Made by a program: the position numbers and the translations under genes | The notes under the pieces: generated by a model | Databases searched by the model: none | What the model was told of the DNA's origin: nothing | What the model saw: only the letters and a program-made list of their open reading frames with translations | Shown: in pieces, positions 1 to 5,679 of the stretch | Numbering within the stretch: the stretch's first letter is position 1 | How the letters are laid out: the number at the start of each line of letters is the position of its first letter | NCBI GenBank assembly: GCA_021203665.1 | Contig: JAJQAT010000041.1 | Location: forward strand, 1 to 5,679 | DNA length: 5,679 bases | Origin: Bacillota bacterium | GTDB lineage: Bacteria; Bacillota; Clostridia; UBA1381 | Reading direction: 5' to 3'

Positions 1-159
1 TTTGCTATAGGCGGCGGTGAAACAAGACAAAATATGCTGATGCTCTATAACCACAGAAAAAAACTATAGGGAAATTATCACAAGCTGCAAAAGGAAATCG
101 ATTGTCTTGACTATTTGATTTTGCAAATACAAAAAGAAGCCGGAGGTGAACAGCAATGA
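1..159 (+). pseudogene. MerR-family regulator, C-terminal tail with in-frame amber codon (5' end outside window)
   Basis: Reading from base 1, the frame gives a tail ending NHRKKL, then TAG at 67-69, then GNYHKLQKEIDCLDYLILQI and onward to TGA at 157-159. By eye, and without gaps, this matches the usual end of MerR-family regulators: an HR pair, a leucine-spaced antiparallel coiled coil that forms the dimer, then a (L/I)DYxI motif. MerR proteins bind long-spacer promoters through an N-terminal helix-turn-helix, which lies outside this window. The TAG falls inside the dimerisation helix, so the product made here would lack about 29 residues, unless the codon is read through or is a sequence error. 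The restored frame ends in an ATGA overlap with the flavodoxin start, which suggests the two genes were once translationally coupled. MerR-flavodoxin pairs are common in Firmicutes. The assignment rests on a short tail only. The alternative is an intact gene that ends at base 69. Confidence 0.6.
142..149 (+). promoter_or_regulatory. Shine-Dalgarno site of the exported flavodoxin gene
   Basis: GGAGGTGA lies six bases before the ATG at 156 and fixes that start. It sits inside the final codons of the MerR-like frame, consistent with coupled translation across the ATGA overlap. Confidence 0.85.
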
Positions 160-950
160 GGAATAGGCTGTGTTTAATTCTTATACTGTTGCTTTTTTGC
201 GGGGTAAGCTGTGTACAAGCGGCATCAATCACGGCAAATACCAACACCGTAACAGCAACGGATGCTCCGGAAAATTCAACATTGCTTGTCGGATTGTTCC
301 GCGGCAACACGCTTATTGACATATCCGCATATCAAGGCGGCGGTACTATTACCGGAGAGCTTGCGGAGGATATGAGCATTTCCGAAGCGACAGACATAAA
401 AGCATTTTTGTGGGATATGGAAAGCCTAACACCGTTATGCAATGCCTTTTCTTCAAAAATAGAGGATTTGCCGAGCGCGGAAAACATTCTTGTTGTTTAT
501 TACTCCCGAACAGAAAACACAAAATCACTCGCGGAAACGGTGCATAGCGTATCGGGCGGCGATATTGTAAGGATTGAAACCGTTAATTCATATCCGGAGG
601 ATTACAGCGAATGTCTTGCACAGGTTCAGCAGGAGCAGGCTGAGGATTACAGACCGCCGATTACGGTTGATTTGGAAGCAATCGAGCAATACGACACGAT
701 TTTGCTCGGCTATCCCATTTGGTATAACTCACTGCCTACGCCGGTTGTGACATTCCTAACAACATATGATTTATCGGGAAAAACAATTATTCCGTTTTGT
801 ACAAGCGGTTCCACGTCAATAACGGGAAGTGTGTCAAAGCTGAAAACACTTTGTCCGAACAGCACGGTTGCAAACGGATTTCGTGGAACGTCCTCATCCA
901 CGGTATCACAGGTTGAGAGCTGGCTTAAAGAAAACGGATTATCACTTTAA
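156..950 (+). CDS. Exported flavodoxin-like protein with N-terminal beta-rich domain
   Basis: 264 residues. Residues 1-22 are a signal peptide: RNR, a hydrophobic run at about 5-18, then a type I cleavage site VQA-A after residue 22. A lipobox-like VSC19 is a weaker alternative, with Gly rather than Leu at -3. Residues about 24-102 form a Thr/Ser-rich beta-type segment ending in IKAFLWDMESLTPLC, a pattern I associate with Ig-like modules of clostridial surface proteins. Residues about 110-262 are a flavodoxin fold of the Flavodoxin_4 kind: strand ILVVYYS, phosphate-binding loop SRTENTKS at 117-124, the aromatic stretch GYPIWYNSLPTP at 185-196, and the loop FCTSGSTS at 214-221. Such proteins bind FMN and carry one or two electrons. 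Most flavodoxins are cytoplasmic, so export points to redox work outside the membrane. It is first in the run, 52 bases before the next gene. The fold is secure; the redox partner is unknown. Confidence 0.88.
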   Translation: MRNRLCLILILLLFCGVSCVQAASITANTNTVTATDAPENSTLLVGLFRGNTLIDISAYQGGGTITGELAEDMSISEATDIKAFLWDMESLTPLCNAFSSKIEDLPSAENILVVYYSRTENTKSLAETVHSVSGGDIVRIETVNSYPEDYSECLAQVQQEQAEDYRPPITVDLEAIEQYDTILLGYPIWYNSLPTPVVTFLTTYDLSGKTIIPFCTSGSTSITGSVSKLKTLCPNSTVANGFRGTSSSTVSQVESWLKENGLSL

Positions 951-987
951 TTCCGAAACATACGCATTGTTTTTATTTGCAATCAAA

Positions 988-994
988 AAGGAGG
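988..994 (+). promoter_or_regulatory. Shine-Dalgarno site deciding the start at 1003
   Basis: AAGGAGG lies eight bases before ATG 1003. The same frame is open back to an ATG at 868, but that start would overlap the flavodoxin gene by 83 bases, has no comparable site, and adds 45 residues without family resemblance. The start at 1003 is preferred. Confidence 0.88.
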
Positions 995-1002
995 AGCGGG
1001 CA

Positions 1003-2217
1003 ATGTTATCCGAAAAATATATAAATCAATACACAGCCGAAATATCGCAGGCAACAGAGCGAATAAAGCAAGACGCGCCTCCTCTTTGTGAATTGCAATA
1101 TTTTTGGGAAGAGGTTGAGAAATATTTCAGCCTGTCTTTACAGCCCACCCCTAAGCCCGACATAATCGTTTGGGGAACGGCATTTCCCGAGGAGCTTATT
1201 TACGCGTTCGGCGTATCTCCGTGCATAATCGCGGGCGGCAGTCTTGCCGTTTCCGCGCTGACGGACGATGAGCTTCCGCGCGATACCGATGCGGTAAGCC
1301 GTTCGGCATACGGTATTTTGGCGAATAAATTAACAGAAAAATCATTGGTCATTATTCCGATTACAGATGACAGCAGCCGAAAAATATCATACATATTAAA
1401 ATCAAAGGGCGTTAAGGTTCACACGGTTGACATTCCGCCGACCGGCAGCGATACGGCGCGCGCGGCTTGGATATATCAAACCGAGCTTTGCGCGGAGGCA
1501 ATCGCAAGACATCTTAAAAGACCGTTTTCAAAACGCCGCTTCAAAAGCGCCTGCACCCTTGTATACCGGGCGAAAGCGGCGCTTCGGGAGTTTACGGAAT
1601 TAAGCCTGTCAAGAACCAATATAATTCCCGATACCCTTCGTATGTTTATAGCGTACAGCTATTACTGCACGGCAAATATCGAGCAGTGGACAAATAATTT
1701 ACGGCAGTTAAACGAGAAAATAAAAGAGCTTGACGAGGACGGCGCAAGCGATAAAAACCGCGTGCTAATCGTCGGCTCGCCGATATACTTTCCCAACTTC
1801 AAAATCCCGTATTTGTTGAGAGACGCGGGACTGCATATTGCGGCAAATATAGATTACGCGGCAATCCGCGCGGTAAATCCTTCAGAGCCGAACAAGAGCT
1901 TTTCAGATGTGATGAACGGTTATTACGAAAACGACTGCTCGGGCGCATACGCCGTAAACGACAGGCTTTACGGATATGTAGAGCAAGCCGCCCGCCGCTT
2001 CAAGCCGGACGGAATTGTATTTCACATTTTAAAGGGACAGATTGAATACGATTATGAGCTGAGCCGTATGGAAAATATGTTCAATGAAAAAAACATTCCC
2101 GTGTTCAGGCTGGAAACCGATTACAACAAGCAGGATATTGAACAGCTCAGAATAAGAGCGGAGGCGTTCGGCGAGGTATTAGAGCAAAGGAAGTATGCGG
2201 AGGCAAATCCAACGTGA
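1003..2217 (+). CDS. Cluster-less paralogue of the 2-hydroxyacyl-CoA dehydratase D-component / double-cubane protein family
   Basis: 404 residues, a normal length for the HGD-D family (Pfam PF06050), whose members hold Fe-S clusters that an ATP-driven activase reduces. Family landmarks shared with the paralogue at 4114-5391 are PEELIYAFG (62-70), DDELPRD (88-94), IIPIT (117-121), GSPIYFPNFKIPYLL (258-272), GIVFHILKG (337-345) and ETDYNKQDIEQLRIRAEAF (371-389). The cluster ligands are gone. Aligning by eye on these anchors, C104 of the paralogue is D96 here, C134 is D122, C300 is Y285, C332 is D311, C334 is S313 and C367 is Q346. C312 is the only cysteine near a ligand position, one place off. 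The rest of the protein is intact, so this is unlikely to be simple decay. It probably cannot hold the family cluster. I infer a partner or scaffold subunit for the second paralogue, or a regulator. Function unknown; family membership is firm. Confidence 0.85.
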   Translation: MLSEKYINQYTAEISQATERIKQDAPPLCELQYFWEEVEKYFSLSLQPTPKPDIIVWGTAFPEELIYAFGVSPCIIAGGSLAVSALTDDELPRDTDAVSRSAYGILANKLTEKSLVIIPITDDSSRKISYILKSKGVKVHTVDIPPTGSDTARAAWIYQTELCAEAIARHLKRPFSKRRFKSACTLVYRAKAALREFTELSLSRTNIIPDTLRMFIAYSYYCTANIEQWTNNLRQLNEKIKELDEDGASDKNRVLIVGSPIYFPNFKIPYLLRDAGLHIAANIDYAAIRAVNPSEPNKSFSDVMNGYYENDCSGAYAVNDRLYGYVEQAARRFKPDGIVFHILKGQIEYDYELSRMENMFNEKNIPVFRLETDYNKQDIEQLRIRAEAFGEVLEQRKYAEANPT

Positions 2218-2325
2218 AAAATAAGCTGCGCATCTCAGCATTATTCGGAGCTTGACGTATACACATACGACGGCGCTCCTCATAATACTAATCTGCTTGC
2301 TTCTTTTCCACGTTATGACTTGTGG

Positions 2326-2340
2326 CGCCGCAAAGCGGCG
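2326..2340 (+). other. Short GC-only hairpin just before a ribosome binding site
   Basis: CGCCGC (2326-2331), loop AAA, GCGGCG (2335-2340) form a perfect six-pair stem. No T run follows, so it is not an intrinsic terminator. It ends four bases before the GGAGG of the polyferredoxin gene and could affect translation or mRNA stability there. The role is inferred from position only. Confidence 0.5.
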
Positions 2341-2344
2341 GAAT

Positions 2345-2349
2345 GGAGG
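2345..2349 (+). promoter_or_regulatory. Shine-Dalgarno site deciding the start at 2355
   Basis: GGAGG lies five bases before ATG 2355. An upstream in-frame GTG at 2322 would place the hairpin and this site inside the coding region and has no good site of its own, so 2355 is preferred. Confidence 0.85.
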
Positions 2350-2354
2350 TTAAT

Positions 2355-4121
2355 ATGAGAAACAAAAAAATAGGACAGGTTTGCGTTTGGGTGATTTGCA
2401 TACTGCTGACTGTCGGCGCGTTTTTCGCAAAGGATTTTGTACTGTATGATTTTCATATGCTCGTTTCCGATTATACATATGGGGAAAGCGCCGAGGAAAA
2501 GCCGGCATATGCGGATACCGCATTTTGGTTTTCCTACGGAGATGACAGGGCGGTACAATACGGCTTTGATGAGGGCATAAGCTATGACGACATAGCGTTG
2601 TACGCAAAGACGGAAACCGAGGTTTTGCGCGTATCCGACGAGGACGAATACCCGTTCAGCGAGGATTTTATCGGCTATTTGATTGCTGTGGTTCCTCCTC
2701 AAACGCAGATAATTAACGGAGAAGAAAAGACGGTCTATGATTTTGCGAGAGCGGATTTCGGACCGCACACATTTGAGCTTACTCCGAGGGCGTTTAATTC
2801 GGAGGAGATAGCATTTGAGCTTGCCTTTGAGGAAAGAAATCGGATACAGGTATTCTATAAAAACGAGTATCTGACAAATGCACGGATTACCGTTATCGGC
2901 TCTGACGGCTCGGAGCATACATATACAACCGACTCCGACGGATATATAGAGGATTTCCCCATTAAATATATCCGAAACGGCTTTACGGCATCCTATGAGC
3001 CTGACGGTACAAGCGTATACCGTATGTCCTACGCCTTAGAGGATTACTCATATTTCACCACGCATTTCTATAAGGCGCATTTGCCTGTTTTGGTTGTTCT
3101 TTTGATAACTGCGGTATGTATCGGTTGCGTGTGCCTTATCAGAAAGCAATACGAAAAGAAAAAATCCACGCATAAATGTGCCGGAAAACACTCCGTAAAA
3201 TTCCGAAATGATTTGCGCGGCACGGCAAGCTCAAAATTTTTGCTGATACGGTGGCTGTTTCTTATATTCGGATTCTTTTGGTGGACATATGCCGGAAAGC
3301 TGATTTCGGGAGGTCAGGCTCTTAATCAAATTGCCGTTCCGGTATTCAGCTGTCCGTTTAACCTTGACCAGGTATTGGAATCGAGCTGCTATTATCTGAC
3401 GCATTTGCCGGTGCTGTTTACGAGAAATATATTTTATGTTATATCCTTTCTTGTAACGCTGTTCCTGTTCTTAATCTTCGGCGGACGTATTCTGTGCGGC
3501 TTTATGTGCCCGCTCGGGTTCATACAGGATTTAATGGATAAGCTTCGTTCCGCGCTGCATATAAAGCCGATATATGTGAGCGAGCGAATGAACAAGGCAT
3601 TGCAGCCTTTAAAATGGATATGGATAATAATGTTTTTCTGCCTTGTTTTCGCAGGAGTGGACTTTTGCGATATATGCCCCAATAAGGTGTTTTCTTCGGC
3701 GTTCGGCGGATTTTGGGTAAATCTCGCGTTATGCGGATTTTTGACAATAGCAATTTTAGTTTGCAGCTTTTTTATCAGGCGGTTTTGGTGTATTATATGC
3801 CCCATGGGCTACCTGCTCGGGATTTTTTATAAATTTAATCTGTTCAAGCTGAAAAAGGACTGCACCGCTTGTACCGAATGCGGTGCCTGCTATGAAAGCT
3901 GTCCCATGCGCCTGAAAAATATCTACACCGAACGCGAAAAGGAGAATGTACAAACGGTGGATTGCCTGATGTGCGGCGAATGTATTAACAAATGCCCGGA
4001 GGATCACGCGCTTAGAATGACCTTCTGCGGCAAGACGATATATCAATCGTCAAGAATGGGCTTTATGTCAAAATTCGCATCGAAAAAGCGCAGGAAAAAG
4101 GAGCGTGAGCGCGATGTTTGA
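2355..4121 (+). CDS. Membrane polyferredoxin (NapH/NosR-like) with large extracytoplasmic domain
   Basis: 588 residues. A first membrane helix (about 8-25) leads into a soluble, acidic, extracytoplasmic region (about 26-241). Its second half (RIQVFYKNEYLTNARITV, then TTDSDGYIEDFP) resembles a beta-sandwich of the DUF4198/carboxypeptidase-regulatory type. Further helices lie at about 242-262, 296-317, 356-377, 418-435 and 453-474. Cysteine-proline motifs typical of NapH-like electron carriers follow helices: CGFMCP (381-386), CDICP (438-442) and CIICP (479-483). Two 4Fe-4S motifs follow: C506-C509-C512-C516P, with an extra C503, and C537-C540-C543-C547P. The tail is very basic (KKRRKKERER), which places the ferredoxin end in the cytoplasm by the positive-inside rule. 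Related proteins (NapH, NosR, RdxA/CcoG-like) move electrons across or along the membrane. Here it overlaps the second paralogue by eight bases, so it probably feeds or drains electrons for that system. The partner and direction are inferred. Confidence 0.85.
   Translation: MRNKKIGQVCVWVICILLTVGAFFAKDFVLYDFHMLVSDYTYGESAEEKPAYADTAFWFSYGDDRAVQYGFDEGISYDDIALYAKTETEVLRVSDEDEYPFSEDFIGYLIAVVPPQTQIINGEEKTVYDFARADFGPHTFELTPRAFNSEEIAFELAFEERNRIQVFYKNEYLTNARITVIGSDGSEHTYTTDSDGYIEDFPIKYIRNGFTASYEPDGTSVYRMSYALEDYSYFTTHFYKAHLPVLVVLLITAVCIGCVCLIRKQYEKKKSTHKCAGKHSVKFRNDLRGTASSKFLLIRWLFLIFGFFWWTYAGKLISGGQALNQIAVPVFSCPFNLDQVLESSCYYLTHLPVLFTRNIFYVISFLVTLFLFLIFGGRILCGFMCPLGFIQDLMDKLRSALHIKPIYVSERMNKALQPLKWIWIIMFFCLVFAGVDFCDICPNKVFSSAFGGFWVNLALCGFLTIAILVCSFFIRRFWCIICPMGYLLGIFYKFNLFKLKKDCTACTECGACYESCPMRLKNIYTEREKENVQTVDCLMCGECINKCPEDHALRMTFCGKTIYQSSRMGFMSKFASKKRRKKERERDV
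4098..4103 (+). promoter_or_regulatory. Shine-Dalgarno site deciding the start at 4114
   Basis: AAGGAG lies ten bases before ATG 4114. The in-frame GTG at 4105 is only one base from this site, too close to use, and ATG 4123 is 19 bases away. The site lies within the last codons of the polyferredoxin gene, which fits coupled translation. Confidence 0.75.
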
Positions 4122-5391
4122 GATGAATGAAAAGCATAAGGAGCTGTTTATACGAAAATCATCCAGAACCGCGGCATCATATTTAAGGCGCATTAAAGAG
4201 CTGTCCGATGATATAGAATCCGTTTCGCCCTTTCTTGAGGCTTTAAAAAAGATATATGTGGATTTCGAGCCTGTACACAGCTGTGATGACATCTTGGTCG
4301 GAACGCTGTGCGCATTGATACCGAATGAGCTGATATATGCGGCGGGAGCAAAACCCGTTCGGCTGTGCTCCGGCAGCTATACCGCGTATTCTGTCGGAGA
4401 TGATGCCGTCCCTCGTGACGCTTGTCCGCTTACAAAGGCGATAATGGGCTTTGTAGAAACGCAGAGCCTGCCTATTTACAAGGATTGCTCGCTTTTGGCT
4501 GTTCCCGTCACCTGTGACTGCAAGAAAAAGTTAGCCGGTCTGCTCGGCGAATATATGCCGACGATAATTTTGCAGGTTCCCTCCGATAAGGTGTCTGACG
4601 ACGCGGTCAGCCGATATTCCGAGGAGCTGTATCGATTGGTACGCGAATTGGAGCGCGTCACCGGAAACACCGTCACAAGGCAGTCCCTTTTGGGCGGCAT
4701 ACAAACGGTCGGCAGAGCGCAATACGAAATGTCGCGCTTTGCGGAATATCGAAAGCACACTCCCGCGCTTATTCACGGAACACATACGATGGCGGTTATG
4801 AACGCGTATTCCTATTTAAGCGCGGACACATGGGCAGACCTTATGTCGGAACTCAACGATGAGCTTGAGGAAAGAAAGCAAAAAGGAATATTTGCGGAAA
4901 AAGACAAAAATCCGCGAATTATGGTAACCGGCTCGCCCATTGCCTTTCCGAATATGAAAATTCCTCTGCTTATTGAGGAAATGGGCGGTATTCTTGCCGC
5001 CGATGAGACCTGTATGGGCGAGAGAGGAATATATGACCCGACAGTCGTTATAGATACAAGCTTTGACTCAATGATGAGAGCGTTGGCAAACCGATATATC
5101 CGTCCGTGTACCTGTCCTGTTTTTTCGGATAACCGTCAAAGGCTGTATCGGATTAAACAGATGATAAAAACGCACCAAATACAAGGTGTTATTTATCACG
5201 TTTTACGGGGCTGTCTTGTTTATGACTATGAATACACGATTATGGAGGAGGAGCTTGAAAAGCTTGATATTCCGATTATCCGTGTGGAAAGCGATTATAA
5301 CGAGGAGGATGTTGAGCAGCTCCGCGTCCGTATAGAGGCGTTTATTGAATTGATAAAGCTGAAAAACTTGAAAAATTCAAAAAAGAGGTGA
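4114..5391 (+). CDS. Cysteine-complete 2-hydroxyacyl-CoA dehydratase D-component family protein, likely double-cubane-cluster (DCCP) type
   Basis: 425 residues, from ATG 4114. It carries the three cluster cysteines of the HGD-D family: C104 in PRDACPLTK, C134 in TCDCKKK and C367 in HVLRGC. It also has C300 in DETCMGER and C332/C334 in PCTCP. Six such cysteines in one chain of this length fit the double-cubane-cluster protein family, described in Carboxydothermus hydrogenoformans as holding an [8Fe-9S] cluster and reducing small molecules in an ATP-dependent way; I recall this and have not checked it. Some of the extra cysteines also occur in ordinary dehydratase or benzoyl-CoA reductase subunits, so a conventional 2-hydroxyacyl-CoA dehydratase subunit is the alternative. 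Other landmarks are PNELIYAAG (70-78), GSPIAFPNMKIPLL (273-286) and VESDYNEEDVEQLR (391-404). It overlaps the polyferredoxin gene by eight bases and is followed, five bases on, by the activase. It is probably the catalytic subunit of the locus and cytoplasmic. The substrate cannot be read from the sequence. Confidence 0.85.
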   Translation: MFEMNEKHKELFIRKSSRTAASYLRRIKELSDDIESVSPFLEALKKIYVDFEPVHSCDDILVGTLCALIPNELIYAAGAKPVRLCSGSYTAYSVGDDAVPRDACPLTKAIMGFVETQSLPIYKDCSLLAVPVTCDCKKKLAGLLGEYMPTIILQVPSDKVSDDAVSRYSEELYRLVRELERVTGNTVTRQSLLGGIQTVGRAQYEMSRFAEYRKHTPALIHGTHTMAVMNAYSYLSADTWADLMSELNDELEERKQKGIFAEKDKNPRIMVTGSPIAFPNMKIPLLIEEMGGILAADETCMGERGIYDPTVVIDTSFDSMMRALANRYIRPCTCPVFSDNRQRLYRIKQMIKTHQIQGVIYHVLRGCLVYDYEYTIMEEELEKLDIPIIRVESDYNEEDVEQLRVRIEAFIELIKLKNLKNSKKR

Positions 5392-5396
5392 TTGGT

Positions 5397-5679
5397 ATGG
5401 AAAAATATTTTTTGGGATTGGACGGCGGCTCCACCTATTTAAAGGCGGCATTGCTGAAGGACGGACAGGTAACAGATACCTTTGTTTGCCCCACCGGAAT
5501 TGACAGCAGCGCCACCGCCGCAAGGATAACGGCTGATTTATGCGAAAAAAATCAAATCAGCCGTCGGGATATAAAATATATTATGGCAACCGGGTACAGC
5601 CGAAAAATTCTTGACATTGCAGATGATGATATATCCGAAATTACGGCTCATGCCTACGGTGTCCGCATTACCGCGCCAA
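5397..5679 (+). CDS. Acyl-CoA dehydratase activase / BadF-HgdC-type ATPase, N-terminal part (runs off window)
   Basis: 94 complete codons are present and the gene is cut by the window edge. ATG 5397 follows AAGAGGTGA (5383-5391), which doubles as the end of the previous gene, with five bases between stop and start. The start MEKYFLGLDGGSTYLKAALL is the phosphate-1 loop of the ASKHA ATPase fold (DGGST, residues 9-13). It is followed by PTG, the signature MATGYSRKILDIADDDISEI, and then TAHAYG, as in HgdC, HadI, BadF and DCCP reductase. These homodimers hold one 4Fe-4S cluster between subunits and use ATP to send an electron to the dehydratase or DCCP partner. The two cluster cysteines expected further on lie outside the window. 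The TCHA motif of several relatives is TAHA here, a change I believe is common and not a ligand loss. Its position next to the cysteine-complete paralogue marks that protein as its likely target. Confidence 0.92.
   Translation, partial: MEKYFLGLDGGSTYLKAALLKDGQVTDTFVCPTGIDSSATAARITADLCEKNQISRRDIKYIMATGYSRKILDIADDDISEITAHAYGVRITAP

Larger units (their letters stand above)
2218..2354 (+). other. 137-base spacer between the cluster-less paralogue and the polyferredoxin gene
   Basis: This is the longest non-coding gap in the window and no gene is called in it. The frame of the upstream gene stays open for 46 codons after its TGA (2215-2217) and closes at TGA 2356-2358, overlapping the next ATG, but it has no ATG or GTG of its own. 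A weak inverted repeat GGAGC (2247-2251)/GCTCC (2275-2279) and a GC-rich hairpin near the end are visible. TTGACG (2252-2257) and CATAAT (2281-2286) resemble promoter boxes but are 23 bases apart, too far for a standard sigma-70-type promoter. An internal promoter or a processing site cannot be excluded. Confidence 0.6.

Noticed and set aside
107..133. Possible promoter TTGACT ... TACAAA before the flavodoxin gene
   Set aside because: The spacing is 15, the -10 match is weak, and it lies in the MerR-like coding tail; chance is likely.
868..1002. An N-terminal extension of the cluster-less paralogue starting at ATG 868
   Set aside because: It would overlap the flavodoxin gene by 83 bases, lacks a ribosome site, and has no family resemblance; ATG 1003 has AAGGAGG at good spacing.
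1003..2217. Calling the cysteine-free paralogue a pseudogene
   Set aside because: It has full family length, an unbroken frame, a strong ribosome site and conserved structural motifs; only the ligand positions have been replaced wholesale.
2215..2217. TGA as selenocysteine or readthrough codon of the cluster-less paralogue
   Set aside because: The protein already ends where its paralogue ends in the family alignment, and no following stem-loop at SECIS-like distance was evident.
2252..2286. Possible promoter TTGACG ... CATAAT in the spacer
   Set aside because: The boxes are 23 bases apart instead of 16-18, and no better pair is visible.
2326..2340. Intrinsic terminator
   Set aside because: The stem is good but short, and no T run follows on either strand.
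2313..2918. A 201-codon open frame on the minus strand
   Set aside because: It lies opposite the polyferredoxin gene, has no ribosome site or recognisable domain, and is a shadow of the real gene.

Overview
The window looks like part of a chromosomal operon from a strict anaerobe, most likely a gut- or rumen-type member of the Clostridia (Firmicutes). The reasons are strong AAGGAGG-type Shine-Dalgarno sites, mid-range GC, tight same-strand packing, and oxygen-sensitive iron-sulfur families (2-hydroxyacyl-CoA dehydratase/DCCP-like proteins, a BadF/HgdC-type activase, a membrane polyferredoxin). No species can be named from the sequence alone.

Layout, all on the + strand. Bases 1-159 hold the C-terminal tail of a MerR-type regulator, interrupted by an in-frame TAG at 67-69. 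Its frame then runs on to a TGA that overlaps the next start (ATGA). Bases 156-950 encode an exported flavodoxin-like protein with an extra N-terminal beta-rich domain. Bases 1003-2217 encode a paralogue of the 2-hydroxyacyl-CoA dehydratase D-component/double-cubane-cluster protein family in which every recognisable cluster-ligand cysteine position has been substituted. Bases 2218-2354 are a 137-base spacer with a short GC-rich hairpin just before a ribosome binding site. Bases 2355-4121 encode a membrane polyferredoxin (NapH/NosR-like core, two C-terminal 4Fe-4S clusters) with an unusual extracytoplasmic domain of about 215 residues. Bases 4114-5391 encode a second, cysteine-complete paralogue of the same dehydratase/double-cubane family. 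From 5397 to the window edge is the N-terminus of an acyl-CoA dehydratase activase-type ATPase.

How the genes may work together (inference): the activase uses ATP to push low-potential electrons into the cysteine-complete family member at 4114-5391, as is established for HgdC/HadI with their dehydratases and for the DCCP/DCCP-reductase pair. The cysteine-free sibling at 1003-2217 may be its structural or regulatory partner. The membrane polyferredoxin could pass electrons between the membrane or extracytoplasmic side and this cytoplasmic system, and the exported flavodoxin could be an outside electron carrier. This combination is the most interesting thing in the window. The substrate cannot be read from the sequence.

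No tRNA, rRNA, CRISPR array, insertion sequence or convincing intrinsic terminator was seen. There is no gene-free stretch over 300 bases.
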